From assembly GCF_003346815.1 (NCBI RefSeq), contig NZ_CP031217.1:806001-870000 (forward strand): DNA of 64,000 nucleotides, in the 5' to 3' direction. The position numbers and the translations under genes were made by a program. The notes under the pieces were generated by a model. That model did not search any database. It had not been told where the DNA came from and was given only the letters and a program-made list of their open reading frames with translations. The DNA comes from Halarcobacter bivalviorum. GTDB taxonomy: Bacteria > Campylobacterota > Campylobacteria > Campylobacterales > Arcobacteraceae. Shown piece by piece: positions 8,008 through 16,368 of this stretch (its first letter is position 1; every line of letters starts with the position of its first letter).

Positions 8008-9066
8008 TTACTCCGTTGCTAAAGCACCCTTGATAAGGTCTTCACCGATGTTATCAGCATCATAGAATTCAGGGTAAATTTTACTAACAGCATTTCTCCA
8101 AGCATCTTTTTGCTCTTCGTTTAAGTTAATAATTTCTAACTTACCAGTTTTATCAGCATACTCTTTAATTAATTCGAATTGCTCATTATTTAATTGAGCA
8201 GCAAATTCTCTTTCTTTATCTGTAGCATCTTTCATAGCTTGTTTAACATCTTCTTGTAAATCAGCTGGTAAAGAGTTCCAGAATTTTTGAGACATAACAA
8301 CTAAGTAACCTAAATAACCGTGATCAGAAATAGTTAAATATTTTTGAACTTCATGGAATTTTTTAGTATAGATGTTAGAAATTGGGTTTTCAGCTGCATC
8401 AATAACACCTTGTTGTAATCCTGAATAAACTTCAGAGAAAGGCATCATTTGTGGATTTCCACCAACAGCATGGAATTGAGCTTCTAATACTTTAGAAGAC
8501 ATAATTCTAAATTTTTGACCTTCTGCATCTTCTGGTAAGATTAAAGGTTTTTTAGAAGAAGATAATTGTTTGAAACCATTATCCCAGAAAGCTAAAGCTA
8601 CATAACCTTTTTCAGTTACCATATCTTTTAGTTTTTGACCAACTTCTCCATCTTGAACTCTGTGTAAGTGATCAACATCTTTGAATAAAAATGGTAAATC
8701 AAATAAAGCTAATTGAGGTACAATTTTACCAAACTTAGAAAATGACGGTGCAGCCATTTGAACAGAATCTAATTTTAATGCTTTTAATACTGCATTATCT
8801 TTATATAATTGAGAAGATGGGTAAACTTGAACATCAATTCTACCTTCAGAAAGTTCCTCAAGTCTTTTTTCGAAGTAGTCAGCTGCCTTTCCCTTTGGCG
8901 TATTTGGACTTACAACGTGTGAGAATTTAAGTACGAATTTTTCAGCTGCTGCTGGTTTTGCAGCTTCTGCAGTTTTAGTCTCCTCTTTGTTGTCCCCACA
9001 ACCTGTGAATAATAACATTGATGCTACTGCAGCACTTGATACTATCCCTTTCATTGTTTTAGTCAT
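8008..9066 (-). CDS. dctP: TRAP substrate-binding protein DctP, operon copy
   Basis: The 352-residue DctP-type solute receptor has a signal peptide ending in LLFTGCGD. This fits a lipoprotein box with Cys23, so the protein may be membrane-tethered in the periplasm. The receptor fold follows from about residue 40 (KFSHVVSPNTPKGKAA, the conserved GGDA/arginine region around KFRIMSS, then ENPISNIYTKKF). It is directly followed by dctQ and dctM. Residues 1-348 are identical to the second copy at 9211-10269; only the end differs, here GALATE instead of GALNTK. An AGGAG ribosome site precedes the ATG. Likely ligand is a carboxylate, not determined. Confidence 0.9.
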   Translation of the reverse strand: MTKTMKGIVSSAAVASMLLFTGCGDNKEETKTAEAAKPAAAEKFVLKFSHVVSPNTPKGKAADYFEKRLEELSEGRIDVQVYPSSQLYKDNAVLKALKLDSVQMAAPSFSKFGKIVPQLALFDLPFLFKDVDHLHRVQDGEVGQKLKDMVTEKGYVALAFWDNGFKQLSSSKKPLILPEDAEGQKFRIMSSKVLEAQFHAVGGNPQMMPFSEVYSGLQQGVIDAAENPISNIYTKKFHEVQKYLTISDHGYLGYLVVMSQKFWNSLPADLQEDVKQAMKDATDKEREFAAQLNNEQFELIKEYADKTGKLEIINLNEEQKDAWRNAVSKIYPEFYDADNIGEDLIKGALATE

Positions 9067-9079
9067 TTTTTCTCTCCTT
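8020..9079 (-). repeat. Direct repeat unit A (dctP body)
   Basis: This 1,060-base segment recurs at 9223-10282 in the same orientation (offset 1,203). I compared the lines by eye and found no difference. It spans from the ribosome binding site to four codons before the stop (the last three sense codons and the stop lie outside). Sequence outside it is related but diverged. Confidence 0.9.
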
Positions 9080-9094
9080 TTTTAGTCTATAAAA

Positions 9095-9128
9095 GGATTA
9101 TAATCTAAAGTTATGTACCTATTATGTA
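9095..9128 (-). promoter_or_regulatory. Promoter of the operon dctP with TACATAA repeats
   Basis: Read on the minus strand, two TACATAA units (9122-9128 and 9111-9117) are 11 bases apart and are followed by TATAAT (9097-9102) as a -10 box. The same order and identical spacing occur before the second dctP copy. An 11-base period is typical of dimers of OmpR/PhoB-type regulators on one DNA face. The regulator is not identified. Confidence 0.55.
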
Positions 9129-9178
9129 CATAGGAAAGAAATTTAAAAATTTAAGTTAAAATATAGGTTAGAGAGTGA

Positions 9179-9203
9179 AGACTATCGGAAAAACCGATAG
9201 TCT
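9179..9203 (-). other. Perfect 10-bp stem-loop between the dctP copies
   Basis: AGACTATCGG / CCGATAGTCT form a perfect 10-base stem around a 5-base loop, eight bases past the stop of the upstream dctP copy. There is no T tract on either side, so it is a poor intrinsic terminator. It may protect the 3' end of the dctP message or limit read-through into the dctP-dctQ-dctM operon. Confidence 0.6.
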
Positions 9204-9210
9204 AGTAGAA

Positions 9211-10269
9211 TTATTTAGTGTTTAAAGCACCCTTGATAAGGTCTTCACCGATGTTATCAGCATCATAGAATTCAGGGTAAATTTTACTAACAGCATTTCT
9301 CCAAGCATCTTTTTGCTCTTCGTTTAAGTTAATAATTTCTAACTTACCAGTTTTATCAGCATACTCTTTAATTAATTCGAATTGCTCATTATTTAATTGA
9401 GCAGCAAATTCTCTTTCTTTATCTGTAGCATCTTTCATAGCTTGTTTAACATCTTCTTGTAAATCAGCTGGTAAAGAGTTCCAGAATTTTTGAGACATAA
9501 CAACTAAGTAACCTAAATAACCGTGATCAGAAATAGTTAAATATTTTTGAACTTCATGGAATTTTTTAGTATAGATGTTAGAAATTGGGTTTTCAGCTGC
9601 ATCAATAACACCTTGTTGTAATCCTGAATAAACTTCAGAGAAAGGCATCATTTGTGGATTTCCACCAACAGCATGGAATTGAGCTTCTAATACTTTAGAA
9701 GACATAATTCTAAATTTTTGACCTTCTGCATCTTCTGGTAAGATTAAAGGTTTTTTAGAAGAAGATAATTGTTTGAAACCATTATCCCAGAAAGCTAAAG
9801 CTACATAACCTTTTTCAGTTACCATATCTTTTAGTTTTTGACCAACTTCTCCATCTTGAACTCTGTGTAAGTGATCAACATCTTTGAATAAAAATGGTAA
9901 ATCAAATAAAGCTAATTGAGGTACAATTTTACCAAACTTAGAAAATGACGGTGCAGCCATTTGAACAGAATCTAATTTTAATGCTTTTAATACTGCATTA
10001 TCTTTATATAATTGAGAAGATGGGTAAACTTGAACATCAATTCTACCTTCAGAAAGTTCCTCAAGTCTTTTTTCGAAGTAGTCAGCTGCCTTTCCCTTTG
10101 GCGTATTTGGACTTACAACGTGTGAGAATTTAAGTACGAATTTTTCAGCTGCTGCTGGTTTTGCAGCTTCTGCAGTTTTAGTCTCCTCTTTGTTGTCCCC
10201 ACAACCTGTGAATAATAACATTGATGCTACTGCAGCACTTGATACTATCCCTTTCATTGTTTTAGTCAT
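9211..10269 (-). CDS. dctP: TRAP substrate-binding protein DctP, second tandem copy
   Basis: The 352-residue protein is identical to the operon copy except for its last residues (GALNTK instead of GALATE). It has the same lipoprotein-like signal (Cys23) and receptor domain. It lies upstream of the operon copy in the same orientation and has its own promoter, so it may supply extra binding protein. The final codons align with those of the other copy at the same stop position but differ at about half the bases. This suggests two older paralogues whose bodies were later made identical, rather than a very fresh copy. Confidence 0.9.
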   Translation of the reverse strand: MTKTMKGIVSSAAVASMLLFTGCGDNKEETKTAEAAKPAAAEKFVLKFSHVVSPNTPKGKAADYFEKRLEELSEGRIDVQVYPSSQLYKDNAVLKALKLDSVQMAAPSFSKFGKIVPQLALFDLPFLFKDVDHLHRVQDGEVGQKLKDMVTEKGYVALAFWDNGFKQLSSSKKPLILPEDAEGQKFRIMSSKVLEAQFHAVGGNPQMMPFSEVYSGLQQGVIDAAENPISNIYTKKFHEVQKYLTISDHGYLGYLVVMSQKFWNSLPADLQEDVKQAMKDATDKEREFAAQLNNEQFELIKEYADKTGKLEIINLNEEQKDAWRNAVSKIYPEFYDADNIGEDLIKGALNTK

Positions 10270-10282
10270 TTTTTCTCTCCTT
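9223..10282 (-). repeat. Direct repeat unit B (dctP body)
   Basis: This is the second copy of the 1,060-base segment seen at 8020-9079. The match ends abruptly on both sides: at 10282/10283 just upstream of the ribosome binding site, and at 9222/9223 near the end of the coding sequence. Confidence 0.9.
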
Positions 10283-10298
10283 AAATTGAATTAGAAAA

Positions 10299-10330
10299 AG
10301 TATAATCAAAAGATATGTAAAACTTATGTA
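10299..10330 (-). promoter_or_regulatory. Promoter of the second dctP copy with TACATAA/TACATAT repeats
   Basis: On the minus strand TACATAA (10324-10330) and TACATAT (10313-10319) are 11 bases apart, and a -10 like TATACT lies at 10299-10304. The distance from the first repeat to the -10 is the same as before the operon copy. The two promoters are clearly related (shared CTTT-A/T-GATTATA), but differ at several positions. Confidence 0.55.
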
Positions 10331-10388
10331 TAAAACTGAAAAAACTAAAAAACTTTATAAAAATAATTTTTTAGTAACTATTTGAAAT

Positions 10389-10402
10389 GTAACAAGTGTT
10401 AC
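10389..10402. promoter_or_regulatory. Short palindrome GTAAC-4-GTTAC
   Basis: GTAACAAGTGTTAC has two perfect 5-base arms around a 4-base centre, in the 283-base spacer between the divergent dctP and gltB genes. It could be an operator for either. The rest of the spacer is AT-rich and holds no gene that I can support. Confidence 0.3.
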
Positions 10403-10485
10403 CAAAATAAATAATTATATTAAATCTTGAAAAAGCACTACCAAAAGAACTACTCTTAAGGAGATATTTACCTTAACCATGCTTT

Positions 10486-10505
10486 AAACAAAAAAAAAGT
10501 ATAAT
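10486..10505 (+). promoter_or_regulatory. Probable gltB promoter
   Basis: TATAAT at 10500-10505 follows an A tract (about 10 As). This fits Campylobacterota sigma-70 promoters, which have a clear -10 and a loose AT-rich upstream part. It lies 47 bases before the gltB start. No convincing -35 box is seen. Confidence 0.5.
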
Positions 10506-10552
10506 CCCCAACTTTATGAGGAATATAAAGATACAAATTTAAAAGGATAAAG

Positions 10553-13500
10553 ATGGGATGTAATTTAGATTTACTTACTTCTTTTAAAGACAATTGTGGT
10601 TTTGGTTTAATGGCAGATTTAAAAAATAAGCCAAGCCATGAGAATTTAGAAGATGCTATTACTTCGCTTGAGCGAATGATGCACAGAGGTGCAGTGGCAG
10701 CAGATGGTAAAACTGGAGATGGTTCAGGTTTATTATTATCTATGCCAAATAAATTTATGAGAAAAATAGCTAATGAACAAGGTATTGATTTACCTGAAAC
10801 ATATGCAGTAGCTATGATTTTTACAAAAGATTTAGAAGATATCGAAACATTTAAAGAACATTGTGAAGAGAATGATTTAAAAGTTCTTTTAACAAGAGAA
10901 GTTCCAGTAGACACTGATGCATTAGGGCAGCAAGCATTAGAGAGTTTACCTCACATTATTCAAGTATTTGTTGGACCAAATGCGCTTATGACATCAAAAA
11001 GATTTGATGCCATGTTATATTTAACAAGAAAAGAATGTGAACACAAATTAGTAGATAAAAAAGATTTTTATATTCCAACATTTTCATCTAAAGTAATTGC
11101 GTACAAAGGGCTTGTAATGCCTACGCACATAAAAAAGTTTTATATTGATTTAAGAGATAATGATTTTCAAATTTCTTTCTCTTTATTTCACCAAAGATTT
11201 TCAACAAATACTTTACCTCAATGGAGATTAGCACAACCATTTAGAGCAATTGCTCATAATGGAGAGATTAACTCAGTTGAAGCAAATAGAGTAAATGTTC
11301 AAATTAAATCAGAAAATTTAAAATCAGAAGTATTTACTGATGAAGAACTAAAAAGAATTTTACCAATTTTACAAGTAGGTGGTTCAGATTCAGCATCATT
11401 AGATAATATGTTTGAATTTTTAGTTGTAAATGGTGTTGATTTTTTCAAAGCAGCAAGATCTTTAGTTCCTGCACCTTGGCAAAATGCACCACATATGGAT
11501 TCAGATTTAAGAGCATTTTATGAATATACTTCTACAGTAATGGAAGCTTGGGATGGACCTGCAGCAGTTTCATTAACAGATGGAAGACATATTGGATGTT
11601 TAATAGATAGAAATGGATTAAGACCTTCAAAATACATTATTACAAAAAATCATAAAATTTATATTACATCAGAGTATGGAACAATTGATTTAGATGAAGA
11701 TAATATTCTTGAAAGAGGAAGATTACAATCAGGGCAGATGATTGGACTTGACCTTAAACACGGGAAAGTATTAAAAGAAGAAGATATTAATAACTATTTA
11801 AAATCATCACAAAACTATGGTAAATGGTTAAATAATGACATGGAATACTTACAAGAGTATATTGATGAGTCTTTTATTGATACTGATGATTATGAGCTGG
11901 AAGAGTTAGAGAAAAAACAAAAATATTTTAATATTACTTATGAAGTATTAGATCAAATGATTGATCCAATGGCAAAAGATGGTAAAGAACCAGTCGGTTC
12001 TATGGGGGATGATACTCCTTTAGCATGTTTTTCTACTGTAAACAGAAACTTTACTGATTTCTTTAGACAAAAATTTGCACAGGTAACTAACCCACCAATT
12101 GACCCATATAGAGAAAAAATCGTTATGTCTTTAGAGACTGGATTTGGTCATATTCATAATATTCTTGATGAAAAACCAGAAGATGCAAAAAGATTAAAAG
12201 TAGCATCTCCTATTTTAATGAAAGAAAAATTTGAAGTATTAAACTCTTTTGGTAATCCTACATCTCCAAGATTTGATGAATACTATAGAAACAGAGTTTT
12301 TTCTACAACTTTTGAAAGTGATTTAAAAGCTTCTTTAAAAAAGTTAGCAAACAAAGTTATTGCAGCAGTTAAAGATGATAATGTTTCAGTTGTAATTCTT
12401 TCAGATAGAAAAATCAATGAAAAAGTAAAACTTATTCCAATGGCAATGGCAGTTGGATTTGTAAATGAGTCTTTACTTGATGCTGGAATTAGACATAAAG
12501 TTTCAATTGTAGCTGTATCTGGAGAAGTTTATGACCCTCATATGGCAGCTGTTATGATTGCATATGGTGCAACAGCAATTTATCCATACATGATGTATGC
12601 TTCAGTTGTTGAATTACATAAAACTAAAGTATCTTCAAAATATGAGATGCAAAGATTACTTAAAAATACTCAAAAAGCATTAAATGCTGGACTACTTAAA
12701 ATTATGTCTAAAATGGGTATTTGTACAATTGCTTCATATAGAAACTCAAGATTATTTGATGTTCTTGGTCTAAGTGATGAAATTATCAATGACTGTTTTG
12801 AAGGTTCACATTCTGACTTAGCTGGTCTTACATATGAAGATATTGAAAAAAGAATTGAAAAATCACATTTCAATGCATTTTTTGATAATAAACATATTTT
12901 CCCATTAGATTTAGGTGGATTCTACAAATATATAAATGATGGTGAATATCATGATTATGGTCCAGCTACTACAAGAGCAATGCATAATAAACAAGCTAAA
13001 GATAAAGAAGATATTACTGATTTCAAAAAACTAAAAGAGTTAGTTGAAACTAGAGATAAAAAATTTATTAGAGACTTCTTTGAATTTAATTCAGATAAAG
13101 AAGCTATTGATGTATCTGAAGTTGAAACAAAAGAAGATATTTTCAAAAGATTTGCTACTGCTGCTATGTCTTGTGGTTCTATTTCACCAGAAGCTCACGA
13201 AGCTATGGCTATTGCTATGAATACAATTGGTGGTATGTCAAACTCAGGAGAGGGTGGAGAAGACCAAAAAAGATTTGGAACTATCAAAAACTCTAAAATT
13301 AAGCAAGTTGCATCGGGAAGATTTGGTGTTACACCAGCTTATTTAAGATCTGCAGAAGAGATTCAAATTAAAGTTGCGCAAGGTGCAAAACCAGGTGAAG
13401 GTGGACAATTACCAGGTCATAAAGTAACTCCACTTATTGCTTCACTTAGACATACTGTTGAGGGTGTTACACTTATTTCACCTCCACCACACCATGATAT

Positions 13501-14989
13501 TTACTCTATTGAGGATTTAGCTCAATTAATTTTTGACTTAAAACAAATTAATCCAGAAGCTAAAATCACTGTTAAGTTAGTATCTACAATTGGTGTAGGA
13601 ACTATTGCAGCAGGTGTTGCAAAAGCTTATGCAGATAGAATCGTTATCTCTGGTGCTGATGGTGGTACAGGAGCTGCTCCTTTAACATCTATCAAACATA
13701 CTGGTAACCCTTGGGAATTAGGACTTTCTGAAGCACATAATGCTTTAAAAGCTAACCACTTAAGAGAATCAGTTCATGTACAAACAGATGGTGGATTAAA
13801 GACTGGTCTTGATGTAGTAAAAGCTGCAATGCTTGGTGCTGAGTCTTATGCCTTTGGTACTGCTGCATTAACACTTCTTGGATGTAAAATTTTAAGAATT
13901 TGTCATACAAATAAATGTTCTGTTGGTGTTGCAACACAAGATGAAGATTTAAGAGAACACTTCAATGGTACAGTTGAAAGATTAATCTCTTACTTTACAT
14001 TTATTGCAGAAGATGTTAGAGAAATTCTTGCTTCTATTGGATATAAAACATTAGAAGAAGTAGTTGGAAGATCTGACTTATTAAAAGTTATTGATGATGA
14101 ATTTGCTCAAAAATTTGATTTCCAAAATGTTCTTAGAAGAATTGAGGGTGTTGATACTTGTCAAAAAGATTCTAATCAACCATTTGATGATAACAAATTT
14201 GAGAAAGAGTTACTTAAAAAAGTACATAGAACTATTGAGCAACCAACAACACCAATTAAAGTTAAAGAGACTATTTGTAACTTAAATAGATCATTTGGTA
14301 CTTTAATTTCTGGGGAAATTGCTAAATATTATGGTGACGAAGGTCTACCTGATGGTTCAATCAATATCTTCTTAAAAGGTATTGCAGGACAATCTTTTGG
14401 AGCACTTTTATCAAAAGGAATGAACCTTTATTTAGATGGTGCAGCAAATGACTATGTTGGTAAGGGAATGAATGGTGGTAAAATCATTGTAAATACTCCT
14501 CATCAAGGTCCAGAATTTGCAGGTGCTGGAAATACTTGTCTTTATGGTGCAACTGGTGGTAAACTTTATGTTAGAGCTGCTGTTGGTGAAAGATTTGGTG
14601 TTAGAAATTCAGGTTGTACAGCAGTAGTTGAAGGAACTGGAGATAATGCTTGTGAATATATGACAGGTGGTATTGTAGTTATCTTAGGAAATACTGGTGT
14701 TAACTTTGGTGCTGGTATGACTGGTGGATTATCATTTATTTATGATCCTGAAAAACTATTTGTAGATAAAATGAATCAAGAATTAATTGAAGCAGTTAGA
14801 ATTGATACAGATGATACAGAAAGAGAAAGACTGTTCTTAAAAAGATTATTAATGGATTATTTAAATGAGACTGAGTCTTTAAGAGCTGAAGAGATTTTAG
14901 AAAACTTTAGAGCAGAAATTAGAAACTTCTGGATGGTTAAACCTAAAAATATGACAGTGTTACCTCTAAACCCTGAGGAGGGAGATTAA
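10553..14989 (+). CDS. gltB: Glutamate synthase large (alpha) subunit
   Basis: The 1,478-residue enzyme transfers the amide nitrogen of glutamine to 2-oxoglutarate to give glutamate. The N-terminal class II glutaminase domain (to about 360) uses Cys15 in DNCGFGLMA, which should become the N-terminus after removal of a short propeptide. A central domain and the FMN-binding synthase barrel follow (about 770-1150; GEGGEDQKRFG, GADGGTGAAP). The 3Fe-4S cysteines are C1111, C1117 and C1122. The GXGXG beta-helix domain lies at about 1215-1420. Start: ATG with AAAGGATAA. It is one base upstream of gltD, its electron-supplying partner. Confidence 0.97.
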   Translation: MGCNLDLLTSFKDNCGFGLMADLKNKPSHENLEDAITSLERMMHRGAVAADGKTGDGSGLLLSMPNKFMRKIANEQGIDLPETYAVAMIFTKDLEDIETFKEHCEENDLKVLLTREVPVDTDALGQQALESLPHIIQVFVGPNALMTSKRFDAMLYLTRKECEHKLVDKKDFYIPTFSSKVIAYKGLVMPTHIKKFYIDLRDNDFQISFSLFHQRFSTNTLPQWRLAQPFRAIAHNGEINSVEANRVNVQIKSENLKSEVFTDEELKRILPILQVGGSDSASLDNMFEFLVVNGVDFFKAARSLVPAPWQNAPHMDSDLRAFYEYTSTVMEAWDGPAAVSLTDGRHIGCLIDRNGLRPSKYIITKNHKIYITSEYGTIDLDEDNILERGRLQSGQMIGLDLKHGKVLKEEDINNYLKSSQNYGKWLNNDMEYLQEYIDESFIDTDDYELEELEKKQKYFNITYEVLDQMIDPMAKDGKEPVGSMGDDTPLACFSTVNRNFTDFFRQKFAQVTNPPIDPYREKIVMSLETGFGHIHNILDEKPEDAKRLKVASPILMKEKFEVLNSFGNPTSPRFDEYYRNRVFSTTFESDLKASLKKLANKVIAAVKDDNVSVVILSDRKINEKVKLIPMAMAVGFVNESLLDAGIRHKVSIVAVSGEVYDPHMAAVMIAYGATAIYPYMMYASVVELHKTKVSSKYEMQRLLKNTQKALNAGLLKIMSKMGICTIASYRNSRLFDVLGLSDEIINDCFEGSHSDLAGLTYEDIEKRIEKSHFNAFFDNKHIFPLDLGGFYKYINDGEYHDYGPATTRAMHNKQAKDKEDITDFKKLKELVETRDKKFIRDFFEFNSDKEAIDVSEVETKEDIFKRFATAAMSCGSISPEAHEAMAIAMNTIGGMSNSGEGGEDQKRFGTIKNSKIKQVASGRFGVTPAYLRSAEEIQIKVAQGAKPGEGGQLPGHKVTPLIASLRHTVEGVTLISPPPHHDIYSIEDLAQLIFDLKQINPEAKITVKLVSTIGVGTIAAGVAKAYADRIVISGADGGTGAAPLTSIKHTGNPWELGLSEAHNALKANHLRESVHVQTDGGLKTGLDVVKAAMLGAESYAFGTAALTLLGCKILRICHTNKCSVGVATQDEDLREHFNGTVERLISYFTFIAEDVREILASIGYKTLEEVVGRSDLLKVIDDEFAQKFDFQNVLRRIEGVDTCQKDSNQPFDDNKFEKELLKKVHRTIEQPTTPIKVKETICNLNRSFGTLISGEIAKYYGDEGLPDGSINIFLKGIAGQSFGALLSKGMNLYLDGAANDYVGKGMNGGKIIVNTPHQGPEFAGAGNTCLYGATGGKLYVRAAVGERFGVRNSGCTAVVEGTGDNACEYMTGGIVVILGNTGVNFGAGMTGGLSFIYDPEKLFVDKMNQELIEAVRIDTDDTERERLFLKRLLMDYLNETESLRAEEILENFRAEIRNFWMVKPKNMTVLPLNPEEGD

Positions 14990-14990
14990 G

Positions 14991-16364
14991 ATGTTAAATT
15001 TTACTAAATTTGAAAGAATTAGCCCTGAGAAGAGGGATGTATTACAAAGATTAAAAGATTATGATGAAGTTTATCAAGTATTTGAAAAACATAGAGCAAG
15101 AGAGCAAGCAGATAGATGTATGCAGTGTGGGGATCCATACTGTCATACAGGATGCCCATTAGGAAACTATATTCCTGCATGGTTAAAGCAAACATCTGAA
15201 AAAAATATGCAACTTGCATTTGCTTTATCAAATGAAACATCTCCTTTCCCAGAAATCTTAGGAAGAATCTGTCCTCAAGATGTACTTTGTGAAGGTGCTT
15301 GTTCTTTAAATACAGGACATGGAGCTATTTCAATTGGTGCTATTGAAACACACTTAAATGAAAGAGCTTTTGAAAATGGAATGAAGCCAACTTTTACAGA
15401 TAATATTCTTGATAAAAGAGTTGCAATCATTGGTTCTGGACCATCAGGAATTTCAGCAGCTACTTTTCTTTTAAGAAAAGGTTTTCAAGTAGAGATGTTT
15501 GAAAGAGAAGATAGAGCAGGTGGACTTTTAACTTATGGTATCCCAGGTTTTAAACTTGATAAATCTACAGTTGAAAGAAGAATTAACTGGTTAGTTGATG
15601 CAGGAATGAAACTTCACTTAAATTGCGAGGTTGGTAAAGATAAGAGTGCAAAAGAGCTTGAAGAAGAGTTTGATGCAATCTACTTAGCAGTTGGAGCAAA
15701 AGAGGGAAGATATGCAGGTGTAGAAGGTGAAAATGCTTCAAATGTACACTTAGCTATGGAGTTCTTAACTGGAATTCAAAAAAGAAACTTTGGAAACAAA
15801 AATGTAGAATATATTGATGTGGAAGATAAAAATGTAGTTGTAATTGGTGGTGGAGATACTGCTATGGACTGTGTTAGAACATCAGTAAGAGAAAAAGCTA
15901 AATCTGTAAAATGTTTATACAGAAGAGATGAAGCAAATATGCCAGGAAGTAAAAAAGAAGTTGTAAATGCAAAAGAAGAGGGTGTTGAATATCAATTTAA
16001 TGTAAGCCCTAAATCTATTGTTGTTGAAAATGGAATTGCTACTGGTGTTGAGTTATTAACTACTTCTATGAGTGATCCTGATGAATCAGGAAGACAAAGA
16101 GTTGTAATTGATGAAGGAAGTGAATATGTTGAAGAAGCAGATGTTATTATTATGGCATTAGGTTTCTCTCCTGAAGTTCCTGCATTTTTTAAAGACTTAA
16201 ATGTTGAAACAAATTCATGGGGAGCAGTTGAAACAAACAACTATGTAACTTCAAACAAAAAAGTTTATGCTGGTGGAGATTGCCAAAGAGGTGCTCATTT
16301 AGCTGTAACTGCTGCTCTTGATGGTAGAGAAGCAGCAAAAGAGATAGTTAAAGCTCTATCTTAA
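14991..16364 (+). CDS. gltD: Glutamate synthase small (beta) subunit
   Basis: The 457-residue flavoprotein feeds electrons from NADPH to GltB. N-terminal cysteines C43, C46, C51, C55 and C94, C100, C104 provide the two [4Fe-4S] clusters of this family. GSGPSG at about 148-153 binds FAD, and VVVIGGGDTAMDC further on binds the nicotinamide nucleotide. A strong GGAGG ribosome site lies inside the end of gltB. Four bases separate it from the inositol-phosphatase family gene, so transcription very likely continues. Confidence 0.96.
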   Translation: MLNFTKFERISPEKRDVLQRLKDYDEVYQVFEKHRAREQADRCMQCGDPYCHTGCPLGNYIPAWLKQTSEKNMQLAFALSNETSPFPEILGRICPQDVLCEGACSLNTGHGAISIGAIETHLNERAFENGMKPTFTDNILDKRVAIIGSGPSGISAATFLLRKGFQVEMFEREDRAGGLLTYGIPGFKLDKSTVERRINWLVDAGMKLHLNCEVGKDKSAKELEEEFDAIYLAVGAKEGRYAGVEGENASNVHLAMEFLTGIQKRNFGNKNVEYIDVEDKNVVVIGGGDTAMDCVRTSVREKAKSVKCLYRRDEANMPGSKKEVVNAKEEGVEYQFNVSPKSIVVENGIATGVELLTTSMSDPDESGRQRVVIDEGSEYVEEADVIIMALGFSPEVPAFFKDLNVETNSWGAVETNNYVTSNKKVYAGGDCQRGAHLAVTAALDGREAAKEIVKALS

Positions 16365-16368
16365 TCCT

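Noticed and set aside
8742-10133. Two identical 62-residue plus-strand frames inside the dctP copies (8742-8930, 9945-10133)
   Set aside because: They are identical only because they lie antisense in the duplicated dctP body. No ribosome site and no protein-like pattern.
8008-10282. Assembly artefact as explanation of the tandem dctP genes
   Set aside because: The two copies have different last codons, different promoters and a unique stem-loop spacer, so they cannot be one locus read twice. Long reads could still settle it.
10458-10487. AAGGAG followed by the mini-frame ATG CTT TAA as a leader peptide for gltB
   Set aside because: The spacing of about 15 bases is too long and the frame has two codons; it also lies upstream of the likely transcription start.
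10468-10914. 148-residue open frame on the minus strand across the gltB start
   Set aside because: It lies mostly opposite the highly conserved GltB N-terminus, has a serine/leucine-rich composition typical of an antisense shadow, and matches no family that I recognise.
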